From contig MGWK01000007.1 in the NCBI GenBank assembly GCA_001800975.1, positions 124,001 through 188,000 on the forward strand: 64,000 nt of DNA, written 5' to 3'. The notes under the pieces were generated by a model. That model was given only the letters and a program-made list of their open reading frames with translations, ran no database searches and was not told the origin of the DNA. A program made the position numbers and the translations under genes. Every line of letters begins with the position of its first letter. Position 1 is the stretch's first letter. This DNA is from Flavobacteria bacterium RIFCSPLOWO2_12_FULL_35_11 (GTDB taxonomy: Bacteria > Bacteroidota > Bacteroidia > Flavobacteriales > Flavobacteriaceae). This document shows positions 23,545 through 30,862 of this stretch, one piece after another.

Positions 23545-25488
23545 CTATTCGTCAAATAAAGCAAAAGGGTGGTTTTCCAAAAGTTTCGGACTTACATTTG
23601 TGGGTGTAATTGGCGTTATGGCTTGTGATTCATTAAAAAATATGTACTCATCAAATTGGGCAGGAAGCACTGCCTGAAAATAATGACTTTGGCGTTCTGT
23701 TTCGGGTCTGTAAATTACGCCTATCGCACGTTCAAGTTTTGGGGTGTTAAGCAGTTTTCTTAGTTTTTTGCCGGCAAATTGTTCGCGCAATGGCAATGTG
23801 AATGAACTTATTTGGGTTTTATGGCATAGGTTTTCATAACTTTTTGGCAAGGAATTATTGACTTTTATCACGTTCATGGCATTTCCCCAATTGTGTGCGG
23901 CTGCAACGGTGCCGGTGTGGGTGCCAAAACCAATATGGTACGATTTCTCGCCAAAATGTTCTTTGCACAAATGGCCAATATTAATTTCTCCCCTTGAATA
24001 CATTTCTGTTGCCAAGGCATTTCCTATATGCGAATTGTGCGCCCATATAACAGCCTTTGTTTGGGGTCCAAAATAAGACAATAGCGATTTTAATGTGTAA
24101 AACATATGAAAGTCGCGCAAATTCCATGATTCCGCGCTTCCATAATACATCGCTTTATAATACCTTTCAGCATCCACAATCACATTTGCATTTTGATAAG
24201 CATAAAAATATTCGGGTGCATGGTTTAACTTATTTTTGTTTTTAAGTAAATCGACCAGCATTTTTAAAACTTCTTTTTCACAGCTTTCTAGTTGGTGGCT
24301 AACGACCAGTTTACCATAAATCGCGGGATCGGTCATATAAGGCGTAATGCATGAATACTTGCTTTTTGCCAAATTTGCCAAATCGGCATCAACCTTTTCT
24401 AAATAATTGATGACCAATTCTATGGAATTTTCCAGTCCGTATAAGTCTAATCCGTAAAATCCGGTTTTATTATTATTTTTTGCATTGTACTTTTTCATCC
24501 ATTCCACAAAATGAAGCACTTCTTTATTTTTCCACATCCATTGAGGAAAACGCATAAATGGTGCCCAATCTTTTTGGGTTTGTTGATTTCTGACATAACT
24601 GTTTATTTGCTCGGCATCCGACCAATCAGCCTCGGCGCAAACAAAATTAAATCCTTTTTTTTCGATTAAAGCCTTCGTGATTTCTTGTCGCGTTACATAA
24701 AATTCGGAAGTTCCGTGTGAAGCTTCACCTAACAAAACAACTTGGGCATCTCCGATTCTTTCCAAAAGTTTGTCCATTGGAAATTCTTTAATACTGCTAA
24801 ATGCTTGGGTTTTTGCTGTAATTTCATCAACAATTTCTTTTTCAGGGAAATCTTCAGTGCCTATTTCGGGCAATATTTTAGGATTGCGAATAAAGAAATT
24901 ATCCTTTAATTTTTCAATGTTGTAACCGGTTTCTGAAACCCTTTCTATTATTTCAAATATAATGTGCGCCCAATCCGGACCTATGGGAACCAATAACTGT
25001 CCGCCAATTTTTAACTGTTCCTTTATATGATTTGAAACCTCTTCAAATTCTGAAGTTATTAAAATGGCATCGAACGGCGCTTTTTCTTTCCAACCCTTTT
25101 TATGATTGCCCACTGCGATAAAAACATTGGTAATATTTACGTTTTTTAATACTTCTAACGCCCATTCTGCATAGGCTTCATTCTCTTCAACAGTATAAAC
25201 TTCCTTACAAATCCCAGAAAGAATGGCTAATACATAAACAGAATCTAGCCCAATTGCCAAAATTTTGTCGCCCGTTTTAATTTTTAGATTTTCCAGCATT
25301 TTTGCCACTGCGAAAATTCGCGGTTCAACTTTAATGAGCTCATTTTCAATGGTTGTGTTCTCAAAAGTATACGGATAAAATTCTTTTGATAAAAAAAATG
25401 TTTTAGGAATATTTTCAAAAGCATCAAGCAATAACTGATTTTTGATGCCTTTATCTTTTAATTGGGTTCGGATTTCAAATTTTTTCAT
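23545..25488 (-). CDS. fusion of a degenerate isoaspartyl methyltransferase and an erythromycin-esterase-family domain
   Basis: 647 residues with two domains. Residues about 1-215 follow the protein-L-isoaspartate O-methyltransferase fold (FFLSKEFYPYTFENTTI, then DAILITSEFEEV and LKIGGQLLVPIG), but the SAM loop is ILAIGLDSVYVLA where active enzymes have GTGSGY, so SAM binding is doubtful. Residues about 240-635 match the erythromycin esterase family: LGEASHGTSEFY (about 253-264), ADWSDAEQIN, and WAHNSHIGNA (about 495-504), where Glu and His are the presumed catalytic residues. Such family members occur in stress clusters and rarely have drug substrates. The substrate is unknown. It follows the exonuclease gene by 52 bp. 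Confidence 0.85.
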   Translation of the reverse strand: MKKFEIRTQLKDKGIKNQLLLDAFENIPKTFFLSKEFYPYTFENTTIENELIKVEPRIFAVAKMLENLKIKTGDKILAIGLDSVYVLAILSGICKEVYTVEENEAYAEWALEVLKNVNITNVFIAVGNHKKGWKEKAPFDAILITSEFEEVSNHIKEQLKIGGQLLVPIGPDWAHIIFEIIERVSETGYNIEKLKDNFFIRNPKILPEIGTEDFPEKEIVDEITAKTQAFSSIKEFPMDKLLERIGDAQVVLLGEASHGTSEFYVTRQEITKALIEKKGFNFVCAEADWSDAEQINSYVRNQQTQKDWAPFMRFPQWMWKNKEVLHFVEWMKKYNAKNNNKTGFYGLDLYGLENSIELVINYLEKVDADLANLAKSKYSCITPYMTDPAIYGKLVVSHQLESCEKEVLKMLVDLLKNKNKLNHAPEYFYAYQNANVIVDAERYYKAMYYGSAESWNLRDFHMFYTLKSLLSYFGPQTKAVIWAHNSHIGNALATEMYSRGEINIGHLCKEHFGEKSYHIGFGTHTGTVAAAHNWGNAMNVIKVNNSLPKSYENLCHKTQISSFTLPLREQFAGKKLRKLLNTPKLERAIGVIYRPETERQSHYFQAVLPAQFDEYIFFNESQAITPITPTNVSPKLLENHPFALFDE

Positions 25489-25540
25489 GACAAGGTACTA
25501 TTTGAGCATATGAAACAAACAGTTTTTTTGATGCATTTTT

Positions 25541-26305
25541 TTATATATCAATTTCCAAACTTATGGGGCAATGGTCTGATCCATAGAAATCTTGATTTAT
25601 GGTAGCAGATTTTACTTTATTGATGAGCGATTCACTGATTAAAAAATAATCGATGCGCCAACCTACATTTTTGGCCCGCGAATTAAAGCGGTAAGTCCAA
25701 TAAGTGTATGCCACTTCTTTTGGGTGAAAATACCGAAATGAATCAACAAATCCCGCGTTGGTTATGGCATTCATGCCGTCTATTTCAATTTGGGTATATC
25801 CCGCCGTTTTATTGTAATTGGCCGCGTCATTTTTTAAATCGATAGGATGATGCGCCACGTTAAAATCGCCACAGGCGATTACGGGTTTTACTTTATCCAA
25901 ATCTTTTAAATATTCAAGAAAATTGGAATTCCAAACTTTCTTATAACCCAACCGTTCCAATTCTTGTCCGGAATTTGGCGCGTAAACATTTACAAGGTAA
26001 AAATTTGGATATTCAGCACAAATTAATCTTCCTTCCGAATCGCCATCAACCATAGATATTGAATCGTTGATATTTATGGGTTTAATTTTACTGAGCAATG
26101 CCGTGCCCGAATATCCTTTTCTGTCGGCCGAATTGTTATGAATAAAATAATTGGTAAAAGGCAACAATGTCTGGCTAACCTCATTATTGGCTGCTTTTGT
26201 TTCCTGCACACAAAGTATGTCGGGATTCATCTTTTTTACTGATTCAATAAAATCTTTATTTATGATGGCTCTTAGTCCATTTACATTCCAAGAAACGATA
26301 CGCAT
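25541..26305 (-). CDS. xth: exodeoxyribonuclease III
   Basis: AP endonuclease and 3'-5' exonuclease of base-excision repair, 254 residues, usual length. The active-site blocks are present: SWNVNGLRA (4-12), QETKA (about 35-39), YSGTALLSK (about 64-72), NVYAPNSG (about 105-112), GDFNVAHHPID (about 145-155) and SDHCPI (about 243-248). There is no partner gene requirement. It has no Fnr-type box; its upstream region is short and contains the BON gene terminator. Confidence 0.96.
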   Translation of the reverse strand: MRIVSWNVNGLRAIINKDFIESVKKMNPDILCVQETKAANNEVSQTLLPFTNYFIHNNSADRKGYSGTALLSKIKPININDSISMVDGDSEGRLICAEYPNFYLVNVYAPNSGQELERLGYKKVWNSNFLEYLKDLDKVKPVIACGDFNVAHHPIDLKNDAANYNKTAGYTQIEIDGMNAITNAGFVDSFRYFHPKEVAYTYWTYRFNSRAKNVGWRIDYFLISESLINKVKSATINQDFYGSDHCPISLEIDI

Positions 26306-26381
26306 AGCTGATTTTATTTATTAACGGGCAACTTTTTTAATAGCATTCTTTATTCAAAATGAAATAGACTTTCTGCATTTT

Positions 26382-26420
26382 AAAAAAACAGCCCTAATCA
26401 AACAAAGTTAATTAGGGCTG
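26382..26420 (-). terminator. rho-independent terminator of the BON gene
   Basis: Stem CAGCCCTAAT/ATTAGGGCTG (26389-26398 and 26411-26420), followed on the minus strand by seven T residues. Confidence 0.85.
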
Positions 26421-26465
26421 TAAATGATTTAAACAAATGATGATATTGCTCAACATTTACTTTAG

Positions 26466-27134
26466 TTAAGCATATTCTGGATGATATTGCACTTTTAGCT
26501 CATTTTTAACTTCATATACGCCAGGTGCGAAATAAGCCGCTCTTTGAGCTTCCTCTTTTTCGGCAATTGAATTAACGGTTCCGCGCAAGGTAACTGTATG
26601 TCCGTCAACTGCAACAGTAACGTTTCTGGCATTAACATCCGCAGAGCGTTCAAATGCTTTTGTAATTCTTTCTTTTATTTGAGAAGGTTCCAAAGCTTGT
26701 TTTATTTGAATGCTGTTGACCACGCCTTTTACGCCAAGCAAATTTTCAACTGCTTTTTTTGCGGCATCTTTTTGATAAAACCATTTTAGTTCTCCGGATA
26801 AATAAACCCAGCCATCTTCCACTTTTATAGAAACTTTTTCTTCAGGTACAGAAGTATCCCAGGCCAAAGCATTTACAACTGCTTTTGCAATTTCTTTATC
26901 AGTTTTTTTGTAGTCGGTTCCATATTTAACATCAATATCAAGTGCAACTGCTTTTACGCCTTTTACCGTTTTTACGGCTTTTTCTGCGGCTACTTTTTTT
27001 GTGTAATTGTCTACAACGCCGCTGAGCGTTACAACACCATCTTCAACAATAACACCAATTTTTGTTTCATCAATGTTTGGTTGCCAGGCCAATTCATCTA
27101 ACACATCATTTTTAATTTCGGCATCGGTTTTCAT
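26466..27134 (-). CDS. triple BON-domain protein
   Basis: 222 residues made of three BON domains at about 3-70, 77-145 and 152-219, each with the repeated V-x-V-x-G-x-V-x-L-x-G-x-V core (for example VIVEDGVVTLSGVVDNYTKK, VEDGWVYLSGELKWF, VDGHTVTLRGTVNS). BON domains bind membranes or ligands; OsmY is a two-domain periplasmic example. This protein has no signal peptide, so it is probably cytosolic. Such three-BON cytosolic proteins appear in Usp-type stress clusters. Promoter P11 lies upstream and a terminator downstream, so it is a single-gene unit. Confidence 0.92.
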   Translation of the reverse strand: MKTDAEIKNDVLDELAWQPNIDETKIGVIVEDGVVTLSGVVDNYTKKVAAEKAVKTVKGVKAVALDIDVKYGTDYKKTDKEIAKAVVNALAWDTSVPEEKVSIKVEDGWVYLSGELKWFYQKDAAKKAVENLLGVKGVVNSIQIKQALEPSQIKERITKAFERSADVNARNVTVAVDGHTVTLRGTVNSIAEKEEAQRAAYFAPGVYEVKNELKVQYHPEYA

Positions 27135-27171
27135 AATAATATAGTTTTAATTAAACAAAATATTTAGAAGT

Positions 27172-27214
27172 CAAAAATAGGTTAACAGTTCTTCAATTAA
27201 AATGAGGGAAATCA
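27172..27214 (-). promoter_or_regulatory. Fnr-type composite promoter P11 (degenerate box, consensus -7)
   Basis: Oriented TGATTTCCCTCA (27203-27214; one mismatch in the second half-site), a 23-bp spacer, and a full-consensus TATTTTTG (27172-27179). The target is the BON gene. Confidence 0.72.
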
Positions 27215-27391
27215 ATCAGCTAAATTTTTTATGAAAAATTTTATTAGGTAGTTTTTTTATTATTCTGAAAAAATGAAAATGATTAATTTTTGCCTATTGT
27301 GTGTTAAGTTTTTCTCCTAATATGTTTATTTTAAAACTATTATCCACAATGATTAATTATTTAAAACTATTAGAAATCGTTTTAAACCAAA

Positions 27392-27434
27392 TGATTTATA
27401 TCAATTCTTAAAGCGATGAAAATTTATAATTTTA
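27392..27434 (+). promoter_or_regulatory. Fnr-type composite promoter P12
   Basis: TGATTTATATCA (27392-27403), a 23-bp spacer, and TAATTTTA (27427-27434). The predicted start near 27439 is 39 nt before the LOG-family ATG. The 343-bp gap between the BON and LOG genes is explained by P11 and P12. Confidence 0.86.
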
Positions 27435-27477
27435 AACGGTAAATCAGGGTTTAAAGAATTAAAATAACAGTAAAACG

Positions 27478-28242
27478 ATGGAATCCACAAATGGCAATCT
27501 TAAAAATTATTTAATTGAAGAAAGTCCATTTCTTCAGGGGCCCCGTAATAGGCTTAAAGAATTATGGTTCACATTTAAAGTGCAATACTATTTTATAAAA
27601 GCGTTTAGAAAATTGCACTTTATTGGGCCTTGCGTTACTGTGTTTGGTTCGGCAAGGTTTGATGAAAACAATTTCTTTTATAAAAAAGCGGAAGAAGTGG
27701 GAGCGGCCTTGGCCAAGTTGGGATTTACCGTGATGACCGGTGGCGGACAAGGTATCATGGAAGCTGTAAACAAGGGCGCTTACGAAGCCGGCGGTTATTC
27801 CGTCGGTTGTAATATTGTGCTTCCGAAAGAACAAAAACCAAATGCCTATTTGCACAAATGGATCAATATTCCTTACTTTTTTGTGCGTAAATTTTTGCTG
27901 ATGAAATATTCTTTTGGTTTTGTTGTGATGCCTGGCGGAATTGGAACTTTGGATGAATTGTTTGAAGCGCTTACCTTAATTCACACAAAAATGATCAAGG
28001 ATTTCCCCATAGTAATTTTTGGCAAGGAATATCATAAGGAATTGTACCACCATATTAAACTCATGGCAAAAAATGAAAGCATTGAAAAGGAAGATATGAA
28101 ACTGCTTTTTATGACTGATTCTGTAGATGAAATGATTGCCCATTTAAAAGTTCATGCAGTTAAAAAATTTGGGCTTAAAAATAAATCATATAAATCCAAA
28201 TGGTGGTTTGGTGAATTAAAACCACCAAAAAAAAGAGTATAA
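27478..28242 (+). CDS. LOG-family protein (TIGR00730-type nucleotide phosphoribohydrolase)
   Basis: 254 residues with the Rossmann-like LOG fold. The signatures GGGQGIMEA (88-96) and PGGIGTLDE (152-160) are complete, as in enzymes that release the base from nucleoside 5'-monophosphates; such enzymes activate cytokinins in plants and degrade AMP or other NMPs in bacteria (PpnN type). An N-terminal extension of about 50 residues with an aromatic-rich segment precedes the fold. In this island a nucleotide-degrading enzyme next to a class II reductase and phosphoribosyltransferase suggests nucleotide-pool management in resting cells, by inference. Confidence 0.9.
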   Translation: MESTNGNLKNYLIEESPFLQGPRNRLKELWFTFKVQYYFIKAFRKLHFIGPCVTVFGSARFDENNFFYKKAEEVGAALAKLGFTVMTGGGQGIMEAVNKGAYEAGGYSVGCNIVLPKEQKPNAYLHKWINIPYFFVRKFLLMKYSFGFVVMPGGIGTLDELFEALTLIHTKMIKDFPIVIFGKEYHKELYHHIKLMAKNESIEKEDMKLLFMTDSVDEMIAHLKVHAVKKFGLKNKSYKSKWWFGELKPPKKRV

Positions 28243-28283
28243 AACAATAAAAAAGGAGCCAAAGGCTCCTTTTTTATTGTTTT
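28241..28283. terminator. bidirectional terminator
   Basis: A perfect 20-bp stem (28241-28260 with 28264-28283) with an AAA loop contains GGAGCC/GGCTCC flanked by A and T runs, so it ends transcription from both convergent genes. It overlaps the last bases of the LOG gene. Confidence 0.9.
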
Positions 28284-28292
28284 AACAAGCGT

Positions 28293-28805
28293 TTAAAGGA
28301 AATTTCCTTCTTCATCACATTTCACTCTAATTCGGTCATCACCATTTTTCAATAAAATTTTGTATCTTTTGGTAATTTTACCTACATCGCCGGCATCATG
28401 ATAGTTTACCAAGTAAACATCATTTGCGAAAGTCCAACCTGGATAGGTTCTTGCAACAGATTCAATAACTTTTTTAGGCAATGCCACATCTTTAAATCTT
28501 TCTGCAGTTCTTAAAATATTTCCTTGTCCGTCATAAGATGCCAAAATATAGCCATCCGGAATATAAAAGGACACTTCATAAGTTCCATATTCATCTACAT
28601 AAAAATCAGCATCTTTAATATTGAAACCTGCCACTTTTTGTTCCAATAAAGCAACTGACACAGATGCATTTTCAAGACCTGTTTTGTTGAGATATTTGTA
28701 ATTTGTGGCTGATATTACAACTTCAGACAATTCTTCGGTTCTTATCTGACCATAAGTTTGGATGGTTAATCCAAAAATTATTAAACCATAGATTATTTTT
28801 TTCAT
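28293..28805 (-). CDS. exported PepSY-like protein
   Basis: 170 residues with a signal peptide (1-19, ending QTYGQ). The mature part carries a PepSY-like unit at about 85-170: YDGQGNILRTAERFKDVALP, then VARTYPGWTFANDVYLVNY and the strand pair KRYKILLKNGDDRIRVKCDEEG. Such proteins are common periplasmic proteins of Bacteroidota with a suspected inhibitor or sensing role, not proved. The two conserved -7 and palindrome elements of P13 lie 61-103 bp upstream. It is a single-gene unit ending in the bidirectional terminator. Confidence 0.75.
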   Translation of the reverse strand: MKKIIYGLIIFGLTIQTYGQIRTEELSEVVISATNYKYLNKTGLENASVSVALLEQKVAGFNIKDADFYVDEYGTYEVSFYIPDGYILASYDGQGNILRTAERFKDVALPKKVIESVARTYPGWTFANDVYLVNYHDAGDVGKITKRYKILLKNGDDRIRVKCDEEGNFL

Positions 28806-28865
28806 GTGTTAAAATGTTTAAATTAATAACTGAGCAAATAAAAAGATGCTTCTAATTTTATAGGT

Positions 28866-28908
28866 CAAAATTATTAATCATAACATATTAGTACAATGAG
28901 AAAAATCA
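28866..28908 (-). promoter_or_regulatory. Fnr-type composite promoter P13 (degenerate box, consensus -7)
   Basis: Oriented TGATTTTTCTCA (28897-28908), a 23-bp spacer, and a full-consensus TAATTTTG (28866-28873). The target is the PepSY-like gene. This is the rightmost member of the set. Confidence 0.7.
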
Positions 28909-29025
28909 ATTTTAAAATGATTGGGAATGATTATAACCCAGATTTTTACCTAAAGGGGTGATTGTTATCAAGGTTCCGATAAAAAACAGCAAGGGTTAAT
29001 TTATTTTAAGAGTAAATAATAAATT

Positions 29026-29068
29026 AAAAAGGCTTAAAAATTCAAATGAATTTTTAAGCCTTTTTTTG
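29026..29068 (-). terminator. terminator after tRNA-Pro
   Basis: Long stem AAGGCTTAAAAATTC/GAATTTTTAAGCCTT with a four-base loop; on the minus strand it is followed by T residues. It begins 2 nt after the tRNA 3' end. Confidence 0.85.
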
Positions 29069-29069
29069 G

Positions 29070-29144
29070 TCGGGGTGGCAGGATTCGAACCTGCGACCTC
29101 CTGCTCCCAAAGCAGGCGCGATAACCGGGCTACGCTACACCCCG
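29070..29144 (-). tRNA. tRNA-Pro (anticodon TGG)
   Basis: The 75-nt cloverleaf read on the minus strand has acceptor CGGGGTG/CACCCCG, anticodon stem CCTGC/GCAGG with loop TTTGGGA (anticodon TGG), and T arm GCAGG-TTCGAAT-CCTGC. The discriminator is A and no CCA is encoded. Confidence 0.96.
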
Positions 29145-29199
29145 AAGGTGTGTTTACTTTTATTTATCTGGGCGTAGTTTATGCCGTGCTTGTCACGGT

Positions 29200-29233
29200 G
29201 CTACACCCCGAATAATTTCGGTGTGCAAATATA
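29200..29233 (-). promoter_or_regulatory. tRNA-Pro promoter with a copied tRNA 5' end
   Basis: The -7 box TATATTTG (29226-29233) on the minus strand is followed by a 13-bp copy of the tRNA-Pro 5' end and its flank (29200-29212, identical to 29134-29146). The primary transcript would therefore contain a decoy acceptor strand about 65 nt before the mature tRNA. Confidence 0.55.
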
Positions 29234-29259
29234 GGGCTAAAAATAGGTTTTGCAAGCAA

Positions 29260-29598
29260 TTATTCGAAAATAAGTTTGTAAGGTCTCAAAATGGCAGATT
29301 GCAATTCGTAAATGCCAATATTTCTGCTTTTTCTGATGGTTTCTTTGCCTTCAAAAAACACCAAGATTGTGGGTTCAACAAAGGCGCTATATTTTGCCGC
29401 TATTTCAGGAGAAAAATTCATATCTATTTTGTAAAAAGCCATCTTCGGAAAATCGGCATTCAACAATTCTTGCACTTTAGGTTCCAAAGCTTCCCCAACA
29501 TTGCATGAAATTGTAGAAAAATAGACCAAAACGGCAGTGTTTTCCTGCAAGATATTTTCAAGTTGCTCCAAAGAATTTATGGTTTTGATTTCGTTCAT
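29260..29598 (-). CDS. thioredoxin-like protein with a single active-site cysteine
   Basis: 112 residues with the thioredoxin fold (strand VLVYFSTIS, then LLNADFPKMAFYKIDMNFSPEIAAKYSAFVEPTILVFFEG split at the cis-Pro VEPT, about 75). Where thioredoxins have WCGPC this protein reads SCNVG, so only Cys32 remains; a dithiol exchange is impossible but a monothiol or glutathionylation role is not. Its -7 box TAAATTTG is at 29620-29627. It is divergent from the thioredoxin reductase gene, 168 bp away, which makes a partner role conceivable. Confidence 0.85.
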   Translation of the reverse strand: MNEIKTINSLEQLENILQENTAVLVYFSTISCNVGEALEPKVQELLNADFPKMAFYKIDMNFSPEIAAKYSAFVEPTILVFFEGKETIRKSRNIGIYELQSAILRPYKLIFE

Positions 29599-29766
29599 TT
29601 TATTTAGTTAATTAAAAATCAAATTTACCACAATTTTCAATTTGTAACGTAAGGAATGTTTCAAATGGTTTCTGGTTATAATGGCATCATAAAAAATAAT
29701 GGCCAAAGGAGTTAATTTATAATAAATTGCCATAAATTTGTTACTTATTAAAATAAAAAAGTGATC

Positions 29767-30714
29767 ATGTCTGATAAAATTGAAAGAATAAAATGTTTAA
29801 TAATTGGGTCGGGTCCTGCCGGATACACTGCAGCAATTTATGCCGCCAGAGCCGATTTAAAACCTGTGATGTATACAGGAATGCAAATGGGAGGCCAATT
29901 AACCACCACAACTGAAGTCGATAATTTCCCCGGATATCCAGAAGGAACCGATGGAACTGTAATGATGGAAGATTTAAAAAAACAAGCCGAACGTTTTGGA
30001 ACTGAAGTGAGATTTGGTGTGGTAACCAGCGTAGATTTCAGTAAAGAAGCTGGCGGTATTCATAAAGTTACGGTAGATGAATCCATTCAAATTGAAGCGA
30101 ACACCATCATTATTTCAACAGGTGCAACCGCTAAATATTTAGGCATAGAAAGTGAACAACGTTTAATTGGCGGAGGCGTTTCTGCCTGTGCAACTTGCGA
30201 TGGATTCTTTTATAAAGGACAGGAAGTGGTTGTGGTTGGTGCCGGCGATACCGCTGCAGAGGAAGCGACTTATTTGGCCAACCTTTGTAAAAAAGTGACT
30301 ATTTTAGTGCGAAAAGATTTTATGCGGGCGTCAAAAGCAATGCAAAAAAGAGTGGAAACAACCAAGAATATTGAAGTGAAATACAATACCGAAATTGAGG
30401 AGGTTTTAGGTGAAAAGGTGGTAGAAGGCGTTCGCGTTGTGAACAACAAAACAGGTAAAAAAGAAGTAATTGAGGTAACCGGAATTTTTATTGCGATAGG
30501 GCACGTGCCAAATACCGATATATTTAAAGGTGTATTGGATATGGATGAAACGGGTTATTTAATCACAAAAGGGAAATCCACCAAAACAAATTTACCCGGA
30601 ATATTTGCCGCAGGCGATGTGCAGGATAAAGAATACCGACAAGCAGTTACCGCAGCCGGCACTGGCTGTATGGCCGCTTTGGATGCCGAGCGTTATTTGG
30701 GGTCCTTGCATTAG
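29767..30714 (+). CDS. trxB: thioredoxin reductase
   Basis: A low-molecular-weight NADPH:FAD thioredoxin reductase. From ATG 29767 the protein has 315 residues, with the FAD-binding GSGPAGYTAAIYAAR (15-29), redox CATC (Cys141 and Cys144), NADPH-binding GAGDTAAEEA (about 156-165) and the FAD motif GIFAAGDVQDKEYRQAVTAAG (split GIFAAGDV, near 285). A GTG six bases upstream is in frame but less likely. A strong terminator follows at 30736-30768. Confidence 0.97.
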   Translation: MSDKIERIKCLIIGSGPAGYTAAIYAARADLKPVMYTGMQMGGQLTTTTEVDNFPGYPEGTDGTVMMEDLKKQAERFGTEVRFGVVTSVDFSKEAGGIHKVTVDESIQIEANTIIISTGATAKYLGIESEQRLIGGGVSACATCDGFFYKGQEVVVVGAGDTAAEEATYLANLCKKVTILVRKDFMRASKAMQKRVETTKNIEVKYNTEIEEVLGEKVVEGVRVVNNKTGKKEVIEVTGIFIAIGHVPNTDIFKGVLDMDETGYLITKGKSTKTNLPGIFAAGDVQDKEYRQAVTAAGTGCMAALDAERYLGSLH

Positions 30715-30735
30715 AATTAAAAAAAATTATAAGTA

Positions 30736-30768
30736 AAGCCTAATATTATTAAATTAGGCTTTTTTTTA
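30736..30768 (+). terminator. rho-independent terminator of trxB
   Basis: Stem AAGCCTAAT/ATTAGGCTT followed by eight T residues, 20 bp after the trxB stop codon. Confidence 0.88.
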
Positions 30769-30862
30769 TCCTTTAATTATTGCAATCGTTTTCGTAAATA
30801 GTAGTGCCATTAATAGGAAATGAGCCTATTTAGTATTTAATTTTGCCTAATAAATTAAGGTC

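Noticed and set aside
23545-25488. Macrolide resistance gene
   Set aside because: The erythromycin-esterase family is broad, the gene sits in a stress island, and there is no mobile element around it.
25510-25560. TTGATATATAAAA and GCATCAA near the end of exonuclease III as a regulon box
   Set aside because: The first lies within the coding end of xth, half-sites are 14 bp apart, and there is no -7 element at the right place.
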